A stretch of 64,000 nt of DNA from Areca catechu (Eukaryota > Streptophyta > Magnoliopsida > Arecales > Arecaceae): NCBI GenBank assembly GCA_021397845.1, contig CM038049.1, positions 103,446,877 to 103,510,876 of the forward strand, in the 5' to 3' direction. The translations under genes were made by a program, and so were the position numbers. The notes beneath the pieces were generated by a model, which was not told where the DNA came from, ran no database searches, and saw only the letters and a list, made by a program, of their open reading frames with translations. Below are positions 45,401-56,309 of this stretch, in pieces. Every line of letters starts with the position of its first letter. Within the stretch, counting starts at the first letter, position 1.

Positions 45401-46378
45401 GATATACTTATTATTGGGAATGATATCCCAATGTTACAATCAGTCAAAGTATGGTTATCGAAACAGTTTTCCATGAAAGACTTGGGAGAAGCATCCTATA
45501 TACTGGGTATAAAGATCTATAGAGATAGATCAAGAAGGATGCTTGGCTTGTCCCAGTCTAGGTACATTGACCAGGTGCTGAAGAGATTTAGCATGGAGGA
45601 AAGTAAAAGAGGTTACTTACCTATTGGTCATGGCATACGTCTTTCTAAGAGGATGTCTCCTAAGACACCTGAAGAAAGAAATAGAATGAGTTCTATACCT
45701 TATGCTTCGGCTATAGGGTCGATTATGTATGATATGTTATGTACCAGGCCTGATGTGGCATATGCCTTGGGTGTAGCCAGTAGATTTCAGGCTGATCCAG
45801 GAGAGGATCACTGGAAGGCTGTGAAAAATATTCTTAAGTACCTGAGAAGGACTAAGGATATTTTTCTTATATACGGAGGATCTGATCTTAAACTAGAAGC
45901 CTATTCAGACTCTAGTTTTCAATCAGACCCAGATGATAGTAAATCCATTTCAGGGTATGTCTTTACCTTGAATGGTGGAGCAGTAAGTTGGAAGAGCACT
46001 AAACAGCAGACTGTAGCTGACTCAACTACCGAGGCAGAGTACATAGCTGTCAGTGAAGCCGCCAAGGAAGCTGTCTGGATGAAGAAATTCATCACAGAGT
46101 TGGGAGTAGTTCCTGAGATTGAGAACCCGGTGCCACTCTATTGTGATAACACTGGAGCAGTTGCTCAAGCTAAGGAACCGAGAGCCCATCACAAGTCCAA
46201 GCACATTCTGAGACGCTTCCATCTTGTCCGAGAGATAATCGAAAGACAAGAAGTCTGCATCAATAGAGTAGATACAAAGAACAACATAGCAGACCCGTTC
46301 ACTAAGGCTCTACCACAGCGGGAGTTTGATCGCCACCTCGATTGTATGGGGTTAAAGAATAAGAGCGATTGGCTTTAG
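42488..46378 (+). pseudogene. Copia B gag-pol polyprotein, two in-frame stops
   Basis: The start at 42488 (MASSLSLRSILDANKLTGPN) opens a single frame of 1,297 codons including the final stop. The order is typical of Ty1/copia: gag (1-175), zinc knuckle CFHCGKPGHWKRNC (from 241), protease WVLDTACGHNIC (289), integrase finger and core (about 425-600: HTDVCGPM, RSDRGGEYLS, NGVAERRNRTL), RT (about 790-1060, YVDDIL near 969) and RNase H (AYSDSSFQS near 1139, ADSTTEAEYIA, YCDNTGAVAQ). TAA at 42968-42970 falls where DLILQSLP is usual, and TAG at 44738-44740 lies before APERYG. Both look like C-to-T changes of Gln codons. All catalytic motifs I checked are present. Close in sequence to copia C. Confidence 0.93.
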
Positions 46379-46380
46379 TG

Positions 46381-46392
46381 CAAGTGGGAGAT
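46381..46392 (+). promoter_or_regulatory. Copia B polypurine tract
   Basis: CAAGTGGGAGAT lies between the pol stop and the 3' LTR. The same site precedes the copia C LTR on the minus strand (56310-56296). Confidence 0.8.
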
Positions 46393-48832
46393 TGAAAGGA
46401 TTATGCCCTATAAGCCAATATCTGTATCTCCCAGACCATTGTAAATTGACAAATTAATAAAGGCAATAATTTTTTCATCATTCGCTGTGTCATTATATGA
46501 TGAACCCCATAGATTAGGGCTATGGTTGTAGGGCTATGATGAGATCATACCAGTGAGATCTAAGGCCTTAAAACCCGAATCTAGAATATTCCTAGTCATA
46601 GGAACCCTGAGTTGGGGATCAGGGTTTCCGGTAAGACTGGCACATCCTATGTATGCTGAAAAGGGTGACTGCTCTCACAGTCATTTGTGTAGGACACTAA
46701 TACAAGGATGTGGGTGCTCATTAGTGAATGAGTTCACTGAATAGATCCAGTTTGAGAACATCTAATGGAGCCTTAGCTGCATGTCAATAGATGTTTTCAC
46801 ATAGTGGGAGTTGTACAAGTAGTCCTATGACCTGAGACTGCCATAATACCTTATGTACATGAACCCATGCTTTGGTTCAATCTCAATCATGACACTGGGT
46901 CATGCACGAGGTTGATGCTGGGTATGGTGAATTGTATATGAAGGTAATGAGTAGGTCAACAAGGAATTGATCACTCCTAGTAGGAGGAGATTGCATCCAG
47001 CCAAATTAGGTCAGATGATGATTCAGGAAATCTTTGATCAAAGTACAGATATTAGAAATGATTTCTAATATCGAATTAATTGAATCATTAGTGAATGACT
47101 GAGCTGGGAATGAGTATAAACTGGATTTGACATGATTCCATATCCAAAGTTATATTCGGGATGCAAGATGATTGAAGGATCGAATTGTACGGGAACTTTC
47201 CACTGAAGGGTAGTTTTGGAATTACACCAGAATTTCCATATCTTCCGGGTAGACATGACACGTTGCTAGACGTCAATCTTGTCTTGTGTGTTGATCAAAT
47301 TAAATGGTTTAATTGGATCACTAATTAGGAGGAGTCCTAATTGACTGACTCGAGTTAGCTCGATTTGACCTAAATCGATTAGAATGAGTTCTGATCAGAT
47401 TAGGTCAACTTGCACTCGGACCCACTGCTGGCTAAGTATGGAACCCAATGGGTCACACACTTAGGACAGATAATCAAGGATTTAATTTGGAATTAAATCT
47501 CGTTTGCAGATGAACACACTAGCATGTGTTGCAAACCATGACTTCTACTTGAATCGGATTCGAGTTAGGGTTCTGATTTGGTCTTTTTTTAGATCCAAAT
47601 TCATTCCGGTTTGAATCTAATTGAAGATACAAAATGTTGGGCTAACTATAGGCTAGCAATTGGGCTAACCTAAGAGGATAAACCCCTTTCCCACATCGCC
47701 TAAAACCCCTCCCCCTCTCTTCCCACGCGCGCGCGCAAGGAGAAGAGTCCACACGTGCGTGGACTCTTTCCAAGACGCGTCTTTGACGCGTCTTTGCGTG
47801 AAAGGAAAGAAAAAAAAAAATGCCGGTGATTTTTGAAGAGGCGTGGAAGAGAGTCCACCTAGGCGTGGACTCTCCAAAAAGGAAAAAAATACCGTGAGAA
47901 AAGAAAAGAAAAACACCGAAGGGGCGCGACTCTTCTTTCTGCGCGCGCCCTTCTGTGTTTTTCACGATCCTTCTTCGCGTCTTCCCATCCCAAAGGCCGT
48001 GAGATTAATCCCAAGGGCCATGAGATAAAGAGAGAAGACGTGAGAAGGGAGAGAGGGACGTGAGAGGATTTTTTCAGATGAGAAGGCGCCTCTCTGTCGC
48101 CTATTTAAGAAGAAGGCTTCACCGTAAAAATATTTCCAGATTTTCTACGGCGAAGCCTTGCTTCTCTTTCCTTCTCCCTCTCCAGAAGACTGTTTCCCCC
48201 TCCTCTCTTTCCTCTTTGATTCCTTTACAGAGCCTAGGCTCTGTCGAATCTCAGAACAGAAGGAGAGTCAGAGAGAGAAACTCTCCGACGGTAAAGGAAG
48301 AACGCGCCTCTTTTCCTTCTTTCTTACATTAAGACAACTTTGTCTTAATTTTCTTCTCCCTCCAAGACAAGCCTTGTCTTATTTTAGGACAAGGGCTTAT
48401 TCTTAAGACAAGAGTGTCTTAAGGGGCCAAAGTTGCTAAAAACTAGGAGAAGAGTAAGAGAGAAAGTTTTGGTCCCCGTTTGGCTAGAGGAGTCCTAGCC
48501 AATAGCCCATATATCAAGTTCTTGGGGTAGAACTTGATTGGAAGGAACCCAATTGAGGAGTCACTGTCTTGATCATCTGCCCGTGTGGATCACCATCGGA
48601 GGGCGGACAAGTGGACGCCTGGTGTGTTCAAAAGGTTACTCTATTTGGAGTTTATTTCTACATCAGATTGGATATAGCGATCTGAGGTTAGTATCTAAAC
48701 TATGTTTAAATTTGGACATGCATGTAGTCATAAGTTTTAATTGCTAATAAGGAGATTTTGGGATTAGGGTTCGGACCTGATTTCATAAAGTTTTTGAAAT
48801 CCACACTTCCGCACTGGTTACCGAACCCTACA
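46393..48832 (+). repeat. Copia B 3' LTR
   Basis: 2,440 bp, nearly identical to the 5' LTR. The clearest indel is an extra GACGCGTCTTT-type unit near 47780. It ends CCCTACA and is followed by the duplication TTTTA. Confidence 0.93.
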
Positions 48833-49015
48833 TTTTAAGCGTCGCTGAAGTCCGTGACCTTTGCCGATGCTTTAAAGGGTCGCCAAAGGTTCCAGGACAT
48901 TTGGCGACGCTTATAAGCATCGCTATAGTTTCCAGGTTATTTAGCGATGCTTATAAGCGTCGCTAGAGTCCAGGACTTTTGGCGATGCTTATAAGCATCG
49001 CCGGACTCCAAGTTT
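48833..49015. repeat. CACTA left palindrome array, continued
   Basis: Four to five further units follow the copia B duplication. Here the core is mostly CTTATAAG (GCGATGCTTATAAGCATCGC) rather than the TTTTAA form. The array ends at about 49010. Confidence 0.85.
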
Positions 49016-49029
49016 CCCCTCCCACCCAA

Positions 49030-49550
49030 CCCTAATTCTTGCAGCCGCCAAACCAACTCCCCCCCCCCCCGAACTCCTCCTCACCCTCCCCCCCCGCCTC
49101 CTCCTTCTCCTCCTCCTCCCCCCCGCTCGGTCCACCGCCGAACCCCCACCCCCCCCCCAACTCCTCCTCCTCCGCCCCCCTCCTCCTCCTCCTCCCTCCT
49201 CCTCCCCTCTGCTCGGTCCGCCGCCGAACCCCCACCCCCCGCCACCCCAACTCCTCCTCCTCCTCCCCCCCCCCTCCTCCTCCTCCTCCTCCCCCCCATG
49301 CCACCGAACACCCCCCCCCCTCCTCCTCCCCCCCCCCCCTCCTCCTCCTCCTCCTCCTCCCACCCCCCCCCCCCCACGCCACTGAACACCCCCTCCTCCT
49401 CCCCCCCCCCTCCTCCTCCCCCCCCCAAAACTCCTCCTCCTCCCCCTCCCCTCCTCCTCCTCCTCCTCTGCTCGGTCCGCCGACGTAGTAGCCGTCCGTG
49501 ATCTCCCGGTCGATCGAGCCGCTGCCGAACCCCCCCTCCTCCTCCTCCAC
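49030..49550. repeat. CACTA interior: C-rich CCT/CCTCCT low-complexity block
   Basis: About 0.5 kb of CTC/CCT and poly-C runs follow AACCCTAATTCTTGCAGCCG. Long open frames on both strands (Gly/Glu-rich on minus, Pro/Ser-rich on plus) come from the simple repeat. The last 70 bases are less repetitive (GTCCGTGATCTCCCGGTCGA) and end CACTCG|GTAAATT, a good plant splice-donor match on plus. A captured first exon or 5' UTR is possible but not shown. Confidence 0.6.
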
Positions 49551-51025
49551 TCGGTAAATTTTTTTTTTCTTTTCCATCAATTTAGTCAGAATATGTAAAA
49601 GTTCTGTTTTCTCACAATATAGAAGAAAATGTGCACCTGAGGAATTGGGGCTAAAATGAATGTTCCAATAATCTTTGCAAAACAGAATGTGATAACTTGG
49701 TTTTCTGTGTGAATTAACATTTCTATGGTCAACTTGAAAGAATAATATGGGCCTGATCCTAGTCATACCATTCTAATATCTTTGTTCCATGGCACCTGTA
49801 AGATTTTTGAGGTATTATAGCATTGCTAACATGTTTGCTCATTCTTTTATCCCATAAGTTTCTGTATATCTTTTGTGAATTAGTTTGAGACATTGGGGAA
49901 ATTTATTCCCAAAAAAATTATAAGTTTGCTCGTGGAATTAATTAGTTGTTTCTTTAGGATCCCAGCTTATTGCATCAGATCCATGCAACTTGTAGTTCAT
50001 TTCTTGTTACATTTTATATTCGTGGTTTTGTTGCTAAGTCATTTTTCCACGTAAGAAAGTTGCTAATGACACCTTTTTCATGTTAAAGGTTATGCAAAAG
50101 CCTGTCTTTATCTCCTTGACCATTCAGAGAATTGTGGTGGACTACAGTTTTTATTAGTTATTTATCTTTGACTTAAGCTCTCCTTGCTAGCCTAATCACT
50201 TTATAAGCTGCATAATAATTACAATTTGCACCAAAATGAGGACCTAACTATCTAAAGCTTCACTTATGTGGTGTTCTGAGGATGAATATAAAACTATAGC
50301 TTCAATTCTGGCTGTTTTCCAAAAGCAGATGAGAGAAATTTATTTTTGAAGTGCAAATTTGCTCCAATCCAACCTTGATTTCTTGAGTTGGCTGGGTCAA
50401 CCTAAATTTTAAACATGTACTTACTGTGGCTAGATCTGGTTCAACAGAATCCAAAACCTAATTTGACAAATTTGTAGCCTATCTAGAGCACAATTCTGTT
50501 AAGCGATGGCAAATGGGAAAAGAGGTTGGTTTAAGGTGCATCACTGAGAGACATAAGTATAAATGCACTAAACAAACTAGATATACAATTTTTTTGTAAA
50601 TCGCAGAGCAATGAAGGAAGTTTTAGAAGTGTCATTTGATGAGCAGAGTGATAAAGGGTATAAAGTAGAGAAATCTGAGAGAAAAATAGATTATGTGGTT
50701 AGCTGAATTGTCAAGGAGGAATATATTTTGTTTCTCTTTCATTGCAAAAATTTAATCTCCAAGGAACATGGTGGATGCAGGGAAGCCATGCCAACTTTTA
50801 GCAAGTAATCACTATTAAAATGGTCGCTGGAAAATAACTGAAATCATGGATCCACACCAAGTTGTAATCTTGTTTCTGTCTCTTCAGTTTCTCATATGAT
50901 TAATATAAACTACATATCATCATCATAAAGAAGCATTTCATTTATCATAGATAACAAACATGAGGCAGTTTAGGTGCAATATTAATACTTCAGCATTACA
51001 TTGCTCGAGCAAGCATATATTTGGT
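49551..51025. other. CACTA interior: A/T-rich non-coding block
   Basis: About 1.5 kb with no ORF above chance and no transposase motif. Its composition is like a plant intron, in line with the splice-donor-like site just before it. I could not find a coding second exon. Confidence 0.5.
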
Positions 51026-51029
51026 CCAT

Positions 51030-51622
51030 ACATAAAGCGTCGCTAACTGGCGATGCTTTAAAGCATCACAGGTTTCAGTTCTAGCGATGCTTTAAAGCAT
51101 CGCTAAAACTTGAACTGGCGATGCTTTAAAGTGTCGCTAGGTTTGGTGTCTACCGACGCTTTAAAGCGTCAAATGGCGAGTTCTAGCGATGCTTTAAAGC
51201 GTCGCTAGACTAAAACCTAGCGATGCTTGGGAAAAGCATCGCTAGAACTGAAACTGGCGATGCTTTAAAGCGTTGCTAGATTTGGTGTCTAGCGATGCTT
51301 TAAAGCGTCGCTAATCGGCGATGCTTTAAAGCATCACTAGGGTTTAGTCTAGAGATGCTTTAAAGCATCGCTAGGGTTTAGTCTAGCGACACTTTAAAGC
51401 ATCGCTAAATGCCGACGCTTTAAAGCGTCGCTAAAAGCCGACGCTTTAAAGCATCGCTAGAATTGCGATGCTTTTTCCAAGCATCAGTAAGTTGCATCCC
51501 AATGCTTGCATAGGCGACGCTTTAACGATGCTTTACAAAACGTCGGGAGATTATTTAGCGATGCTTATAAGCATCGGTAAAAGTCAAAAAAAGTATCGGT
51601 AAAGCTCAGATTCACTGTAGTG
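51030..51622. repeat. CACTA right end: subterminal palindrome array
   Basis: About eighteen copies of GCGATGCTTTAAAGCATCGC or close variants, dense and often separated by only TAG or CTAGGTTT. The centre is CTTTAAAG here but mainly CTTTTAAG or CTTATAAG at the left end, so the two arms differ. It ends in CTGTAGTG. Confidence 0.9.
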
Positions 51623-52943
51623 ATTCTCCCCTGTGGCAATGCTCAAGTCTATTCGGATCATGCTTGCTTTGGCAGCATATTTTGATTACGAGATCTGGCA
51701 GATGGATGTCCGAACCGCTTTTCTAAATGGGGAGCTGAAAGAAGAGGTGTATATGATACAGCCTGAAGGGTTCACATCCACAGATGAATCAAAAGTATGC
51801 AAGTTGCATAGGTCCATCTATGGACTCAAGCAAGCATCTCGAAGTTGGAACTTACAGTTTGATAGGTGTATCAAATCGTACGGCTTCGTTAAGAACGGAG
51901 AAGAACCGTGCATCTATAAATGGGTTAATGGTTCTGTGATTGTATTCCTAGTACTGTATGTTGACGACATTCTCTTAATCAGGAATGATGTCGTAGCATT
52001 ACAAGGAATAAAGGTCTGGTTATCATCTCAGTTCTACATGAAGGACTTGGGTGAAGCTTCTTACATACTAGGTATGAAGATCTATAGAGATAGATCCAAG
52101 AAGCTTTTGGGACTGTTCCAGTCTACGTACATAGATACCGTGCTAAAACGGTTCAGCATGGAAAATTCCAAGAAAGGCTATCTTCCGATAGGTTCTGGAA
52201 TTACTCTTTCCAAAAAGGATTGTGCGACAACTCCTGAGGAAAGAGAACGCATGAGTAGAGTACCTTATGCTTCTGCAGTAGGCTCTATCATGTATGCTAT
52301 GACTTGTACTAGACCAGACGTGGCATACTCACTAAGAGTAGTGAGTAGATACCAGTCTGACCTAGGTGAGGAACATTGGAAGGTGGTTAAGACCATCCTT
52401 AAGTATTTAAGAAATACTAAAGATCAATGGCTGATTTATGGAGAACCTGACTTGAAACTTGTGGGGTACACTGACTCTAGTTTCCAGTCAGATAGAGATG
52501 ATAGCAAAAGTGTGTCAGGGTTTGTATTTACCCTGAACGGAGGAGCGATCTGCTAGAAAAGTTCCAAGCAGGCAACTGTTGCAGACTCGGTATGCGAAGC
52601 AAAATATATTGCAGCATCAGATGCAGCAAAGGAAGCTGTGTGGTTGTGGAAATTCCTTTGAGAGCTAGGGGTGGCACCTTCCCTAGATGGTCCTGTTCTG
52701 GTGTACTGTGACAGCACTGGAGCCATTGCTCAAGCTAAGTAGCCAAAAGCTCATCACCACACTAAGCACATTTTGTGGCGCTGCCACCTCGTACGAGAAA
52801 TCGTGGAGCGAGGCGACATCAATCTTCTGAAGATCGATGGAAAAGAAAATCTGGCCGACCCCTTCACTAAAGCCCTTGGAGTCAAAGAGTTCGACTATTA
52901 TAAATGGGAAATGGGTATAAGATACTCCTCTAATTGGCTTTAG
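51623..52943 (+). pseudogene. Copia A reverse transcriptase and RNase H
   Basis: It continues the frame cut at 38361. RT motifs: SIRIMLALAAYFDYEIWQMD, YGLKQASRSWN and YVDDILLI; RNase H: GYTDSSFQSDRDDSKSVSGF and VYCDSTGAIAQAK. Stops: TAG at 52554-52556 (a Trp in copia B), TGA at 52659-52661 and TAG at 52740-52742; the natural stop is at 52941-52943. There is no frameshift. The RNase H region has also lost Glu/Asp context (VCEAKY instead of TTEAEY). Confidence 0.9.
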
Positions 52944-52956
52944 TACAAGTGGAAGT

Positions 52957-53936
52957 TGTTGGAAAATGTGTCCCAAAGCCAATCGCCTGGGTTGTAGGCA
53001 GTTATGCTCAGCACTGTATTCATTTTATGAATTAATAAAATTATTATTTGGTAGCTCATCACATATTGAATTTCCCTAAAAATGAACTCTTTCCTTGTGA
53101 TGAAGTCCTTAGGGCTACACTAACTTCGATACAGAGAGGATGTATCGACTGGTCCTTAAATCTTGTTCACATCCAAAGGATATATTATACTGGATGGCAA
53201 TATATCAAGTATAGGTTGTTGCAGTTCACATCATTTGGTTGTCCTCTTGACCAAATAAGTGTGGTGACACTGATGTGATCTGCAAGTGGGATATATGTTA
53301 TCTCGTTGAACGTGGCTCCGTGAAACCCCTTTCAGCCAAAGGGATACTCACGATTGGATATGGGTATATGTGTCCCTCTGACCTGAGATCATCATGGTTG
53401 CTTGCAAGAAACTCCCTGTGCTTTGGTGCCGGACTACTCGGATTTTTAATCCGGTGACGGAAGGTTTCTGGGTACAGGCAAGTACTTGTGGAGCAGTGAT
53501 GGACCAAGATGGAATTGACCTGTCCGAACAGTTTGGATTGAATGTCTCGCTGTATCTCAATTTAGCAAATCCTCGGCCGGGGTAGCCCTAGTGAAGAGTC
53601 ACTAGGCTTGCAAGATTGAGACACATGGTCGACTGACTTAGTCTGGGTTGGCAGCCCAATATCAGTCGTCCTAAGCATTAGAGGTCAAAGAGATGAAATA
53701 TACAGTAACCATATGCCAGAGGTTCGATTGTAAGCTCCCGCATCTTCGACCTATCCGGATGCCGGGACCCATTACTAGATGGTTTCCTGTGCTGGTACTG
53801 GAATTGTTCCAGTACTACCATTTAGGTTTGAACCTATGAGGTCACATGCCACAGAGGATAACTCTCTGATCCGGTTATCGATTACGATTGGGAATCCTCT
53901 CGGTTTTATGGTTATGGTATTTATTTGAGCACCTTT
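52957..53936 (+). repeat. Copia A 3' LTR, first 980 bases
   Basis: It matches 31803-32782 and stops abruptly at the TG end of copia C. About 1.4 kb of this LTR must lie on the far side of copia C and G4. CCTTT (53932-53936) is the candidate copia C duplication, but it lies in a T-run and could be read differently. Confidence 0.9.
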
Positions 53937-56295
53937 TGTAGGGTTCGGTGGCAAGGCGGAATCATAGATTTCAAAATTTTTTTATCTTTATGAAATCTTC
54001 ACCAAACCTTCAACCCAAAATCTCCTTAAAAGAATTAAAACATATAAGATGTATATATAAGATTTAATCTCAAATTAAGATACTAACCTGTATCGCAAAA
54101 TCCAAACTCTGAATCTCCACCAGGTGCCCAAATGTTCACCCTCCAATGGTGATCCACACAGAAAAACAATGAAGACAACAATTTCTATTTCTTGGTTCCT
54201 TTTCTTGAATTCTTTTTCAAGAATTCAATTCTTGGACCTTTAGGCTGAAATTTTCTTTCTTGAAAATTTCTTTTTCTTCCTTCTTTCCTCTTCTTGAATT
54301 TTCTTCAAGAATTCCCTTTCTTGAGTCCCTTTTCTTGAATTGAATTGAAAGAAAAATTAAGACAGTCAAAGTCTTAATTCAAGAAGGAAAAGAAGAATAG
54401 ATCCTTTCCCTGTTCTTTCATTTACCGTTCAAGACCTTCTTCTTATTCTTGTTTAGGGTCAGAGTTTCGACAGAGGATACCTCTGTAAGGGAAACAATAC
54501 CCAACAAGAATAAGAGGAAGGAGTATTCTGGAGAGGAAGAAAGGGAATTGGATCTCTGAACTATGTTGCGTGAAAACCCCCGAGAACCCCAACCCTATTT
54601 ATAGATCTCAGAGGGGTGTCATCTCGAAACAACGCAACCCTCTGAAACCCCAGGGATCACGATCCCTCATTCCTCACGCGTCCCCTCAACCAAAAATCAT
54701 GATTCTTCGATTTGATTTTCGTTTTTCCGACGAGGAGAACTCTCGGAAAAACTTCAGGAAGGATCGCGACTTTTGGAGACGGATTTGCGACCGAAAAGCG
54801 ACGGATCTTTTTCTTAAATTTTTCTGGTCATCAGATCCAGATCCAAGGGTGCCAGACAAGGATCTAAAATGCCCTTATTCAGAAATTTCTCCGATGTTTT
54901 TTCTTCTCACGCGTTTTAAGAGAAGTCCACACGCGTGGACTTTCTTTCTTGGCGCGCGCGGGTGAGAGAAGGGAGGGGGCGGCTTGGAGAGAGGGTCTCA
55001 GTGAATTAAATTCACTTGGGTTCAGCCATTGGTTAGCCCAATGTCCTAAAAAATAAATTGGACCTTAATCTGGTTCAATTAGAACCCAATTAAGCCCAAT
55101 TCGGAACCAAATTCGAATCTGATTCGAATAGAAATTTGGTTTGCAACACATGCTAGTGTGTTTATCCTGCAAACATGATTTAATTCCAAATTAAATCCTT
55201 CATCAATTTTCTTTTGTGTGTGACCCATTGGGTTCCACACCTAGCTAGCAGTAGGTCCGAGTTCTATTTGACTTAATTCGGTTAGATCTTAACTAAGCCG
55301 ATTTAGGTCAACTCAAACTAGCTCGACTCGGTCAATTAGAATCTAATTCAAATTGACTGATTTGAATTACCATGACTCAATCATATACCTACAAGACAAG
55401 ATTGACGTCTAGCAACGTATCATGTCTACCCGGAAGATGTGGAATTTTGGTGGAATTACTAAAATACCCTTCAGTGGTGAGTTACCGGGCAATTCAGTCC
55501 TTTGATCAACTTGCATCCTGAATATGATTATGAATATGGATACTTGTCAAATCCAATTTTCATATTCATCCCTAGCTCAATCTTTATAATGATGATTCAT
55601 TAATGAACCATTAGAAAATAACTCTAATGTTCATACTTTGATCAAAGGTTTCCTGAATCCATCATTTGAAATTAGCTGGATGCTATTCCCTCTTACTAGG
55701 GCTGATCAATTCCTTGTTGACCTACTCACAACCTCCATATACAATCCACCATAACCAGTATCACCTCGTGCATGACTCAGTGTCATGATTGATTGTGAAC
55801 CAAAGTATGGATTCATGTATATAAGGTACTATGGTAGTCTCAGGTCAAAGGACCACATGCACTACTCCCACTATGAGAATTATCTATTGACAAACAGATA
55901 AGGTTCCATTAGATATTCTCAATCTGGATCAATTCAGTGAACTCATTCTCTAATGAACACTCACATCCTAGTATTAGTGTCAAACACAAGTGACTGTGAG
56001 ATCAGTCACCCTCATTACAAAACATATATAGGATGTGCTGGTCTTGCCGGAAACATTGATCCCCAACTCAATGTCCCATCGACCAGGAATATTTTAGATT
56101 AGGGTTTTAAGGCTTTAGGTCTCACTGGTATGATCTCATCATAACCCTAGAACCATAGCCCTAATCTATGGGGTTCATCATAAAATCAAAAAGACACAGC
56201 AAATGATGAAAATAATGCCTTTATAAAATGTCAATTCATTGATTTTGGGATCAAAATTACAATATTTCAATTGGCTTTCAGGGCACAATCTTTCA
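53937..56295 (-). repeat. Copia C 3' LTR
   Basis: On minus it begins TGAAAGATTGTGCC at 56295 and ends ..GAACCCTACA at 53937, 2,359 bp. A TATA box reads TATAAATAGGG on minus at 54603-54593. Like the copia B LTR it contains a Pro-type CACACGCGTGGAC stretch near 54930. Confidence 0.88.
54593..54603 (-). promoter_or_regulatory. TATA box of the copia C LTR
   Basis: The minus strand reads TATAAATAGGG, a strong match, and is placed about 1.7 kb into the LTR as in copia B. Confidence 0.6.
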
Positions 56296-56309
56296 ATCTC
56301 CCACTTGCA

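Larger units (their letters stand above)
38901..48832 (+). mobile_element. Copia B: Ty1/copia, Angela-like, complete and young
   Basis: LTRs at 38901-41331 and 46393-48832; PBS, one long coding frame, and a PPT. TTTTA is duplicated at 38896-38900 and 48833-48837. The LTRs differ by about ten substitutions and a few small indels over 2.43 kb by eye, making this the most recent datable insertion. The frame has two nonsense changes and no frameshift. Confidence 0.95.
38362..51622. mobile_element. CACTA (En/Spm-type) DNA transposon, non-autonomous, containing copia B
   Basis: Ends CACTACAG and CTGTAGTG are perfect eight-base inverted repeats. ATT is duplicated at 38359-38361 and 51623-51625, and excision restores the copia A RT frame (DETF|SPVAMLKSIR). 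Both ends carry arrays of short palindromes, as expected for CACTA subterminal regions. Without copia B the element is about 3.3 kb and has no transposase ORF, so it needs a helper. The interior has a C-rich block and an A/T-rich block. Confidence 0.92.
31803..53936 (+). mobile_element. Copia A: Ty1/copia, Angela-like, split by a CACTA element and cut by copia C
   Basis: 5' LTR at 31803-34199, PBS at 34201, gag-PR-INT at 35738-38361, RT-RNase H at 51623-52943 and the first 980 bases of the 3' LTR at 52957-53936. AACCA (31798-31802) is the candidate left duplication; its partner is outside. The gag start (SLRSLLDNEKLKGHNFDTWY) resembles the BARE/Angela type. The two LTRs differ at roughly 3 per cent of the shared 980 bases by eye, older than copia B, as the nesting demands. 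Confidence 0.9.

Noticed and set aside
40173..48406. Paired identical short ORFs at 40173-41246 and 47642-48747
   Set aside because: They are duplicates only because they lie in the two LTRs of copia B.
48989..49766. Long open frames on both strands (up to 244 codons) rich in Gly/Glu/Arg or Pro/Ser
   Set aside because: They arise from the CCT/poly-C simple repeat. Frames are open on several frames at once and show no domain.
38395..51600. Regular short palindromic repeats resembling a CRISPR array
   Set aside because: The repeats vary, spacing is irregular, they lie at both ends of an element with CACTA termini and ATT duplication, and the DNA is plant nuclear.
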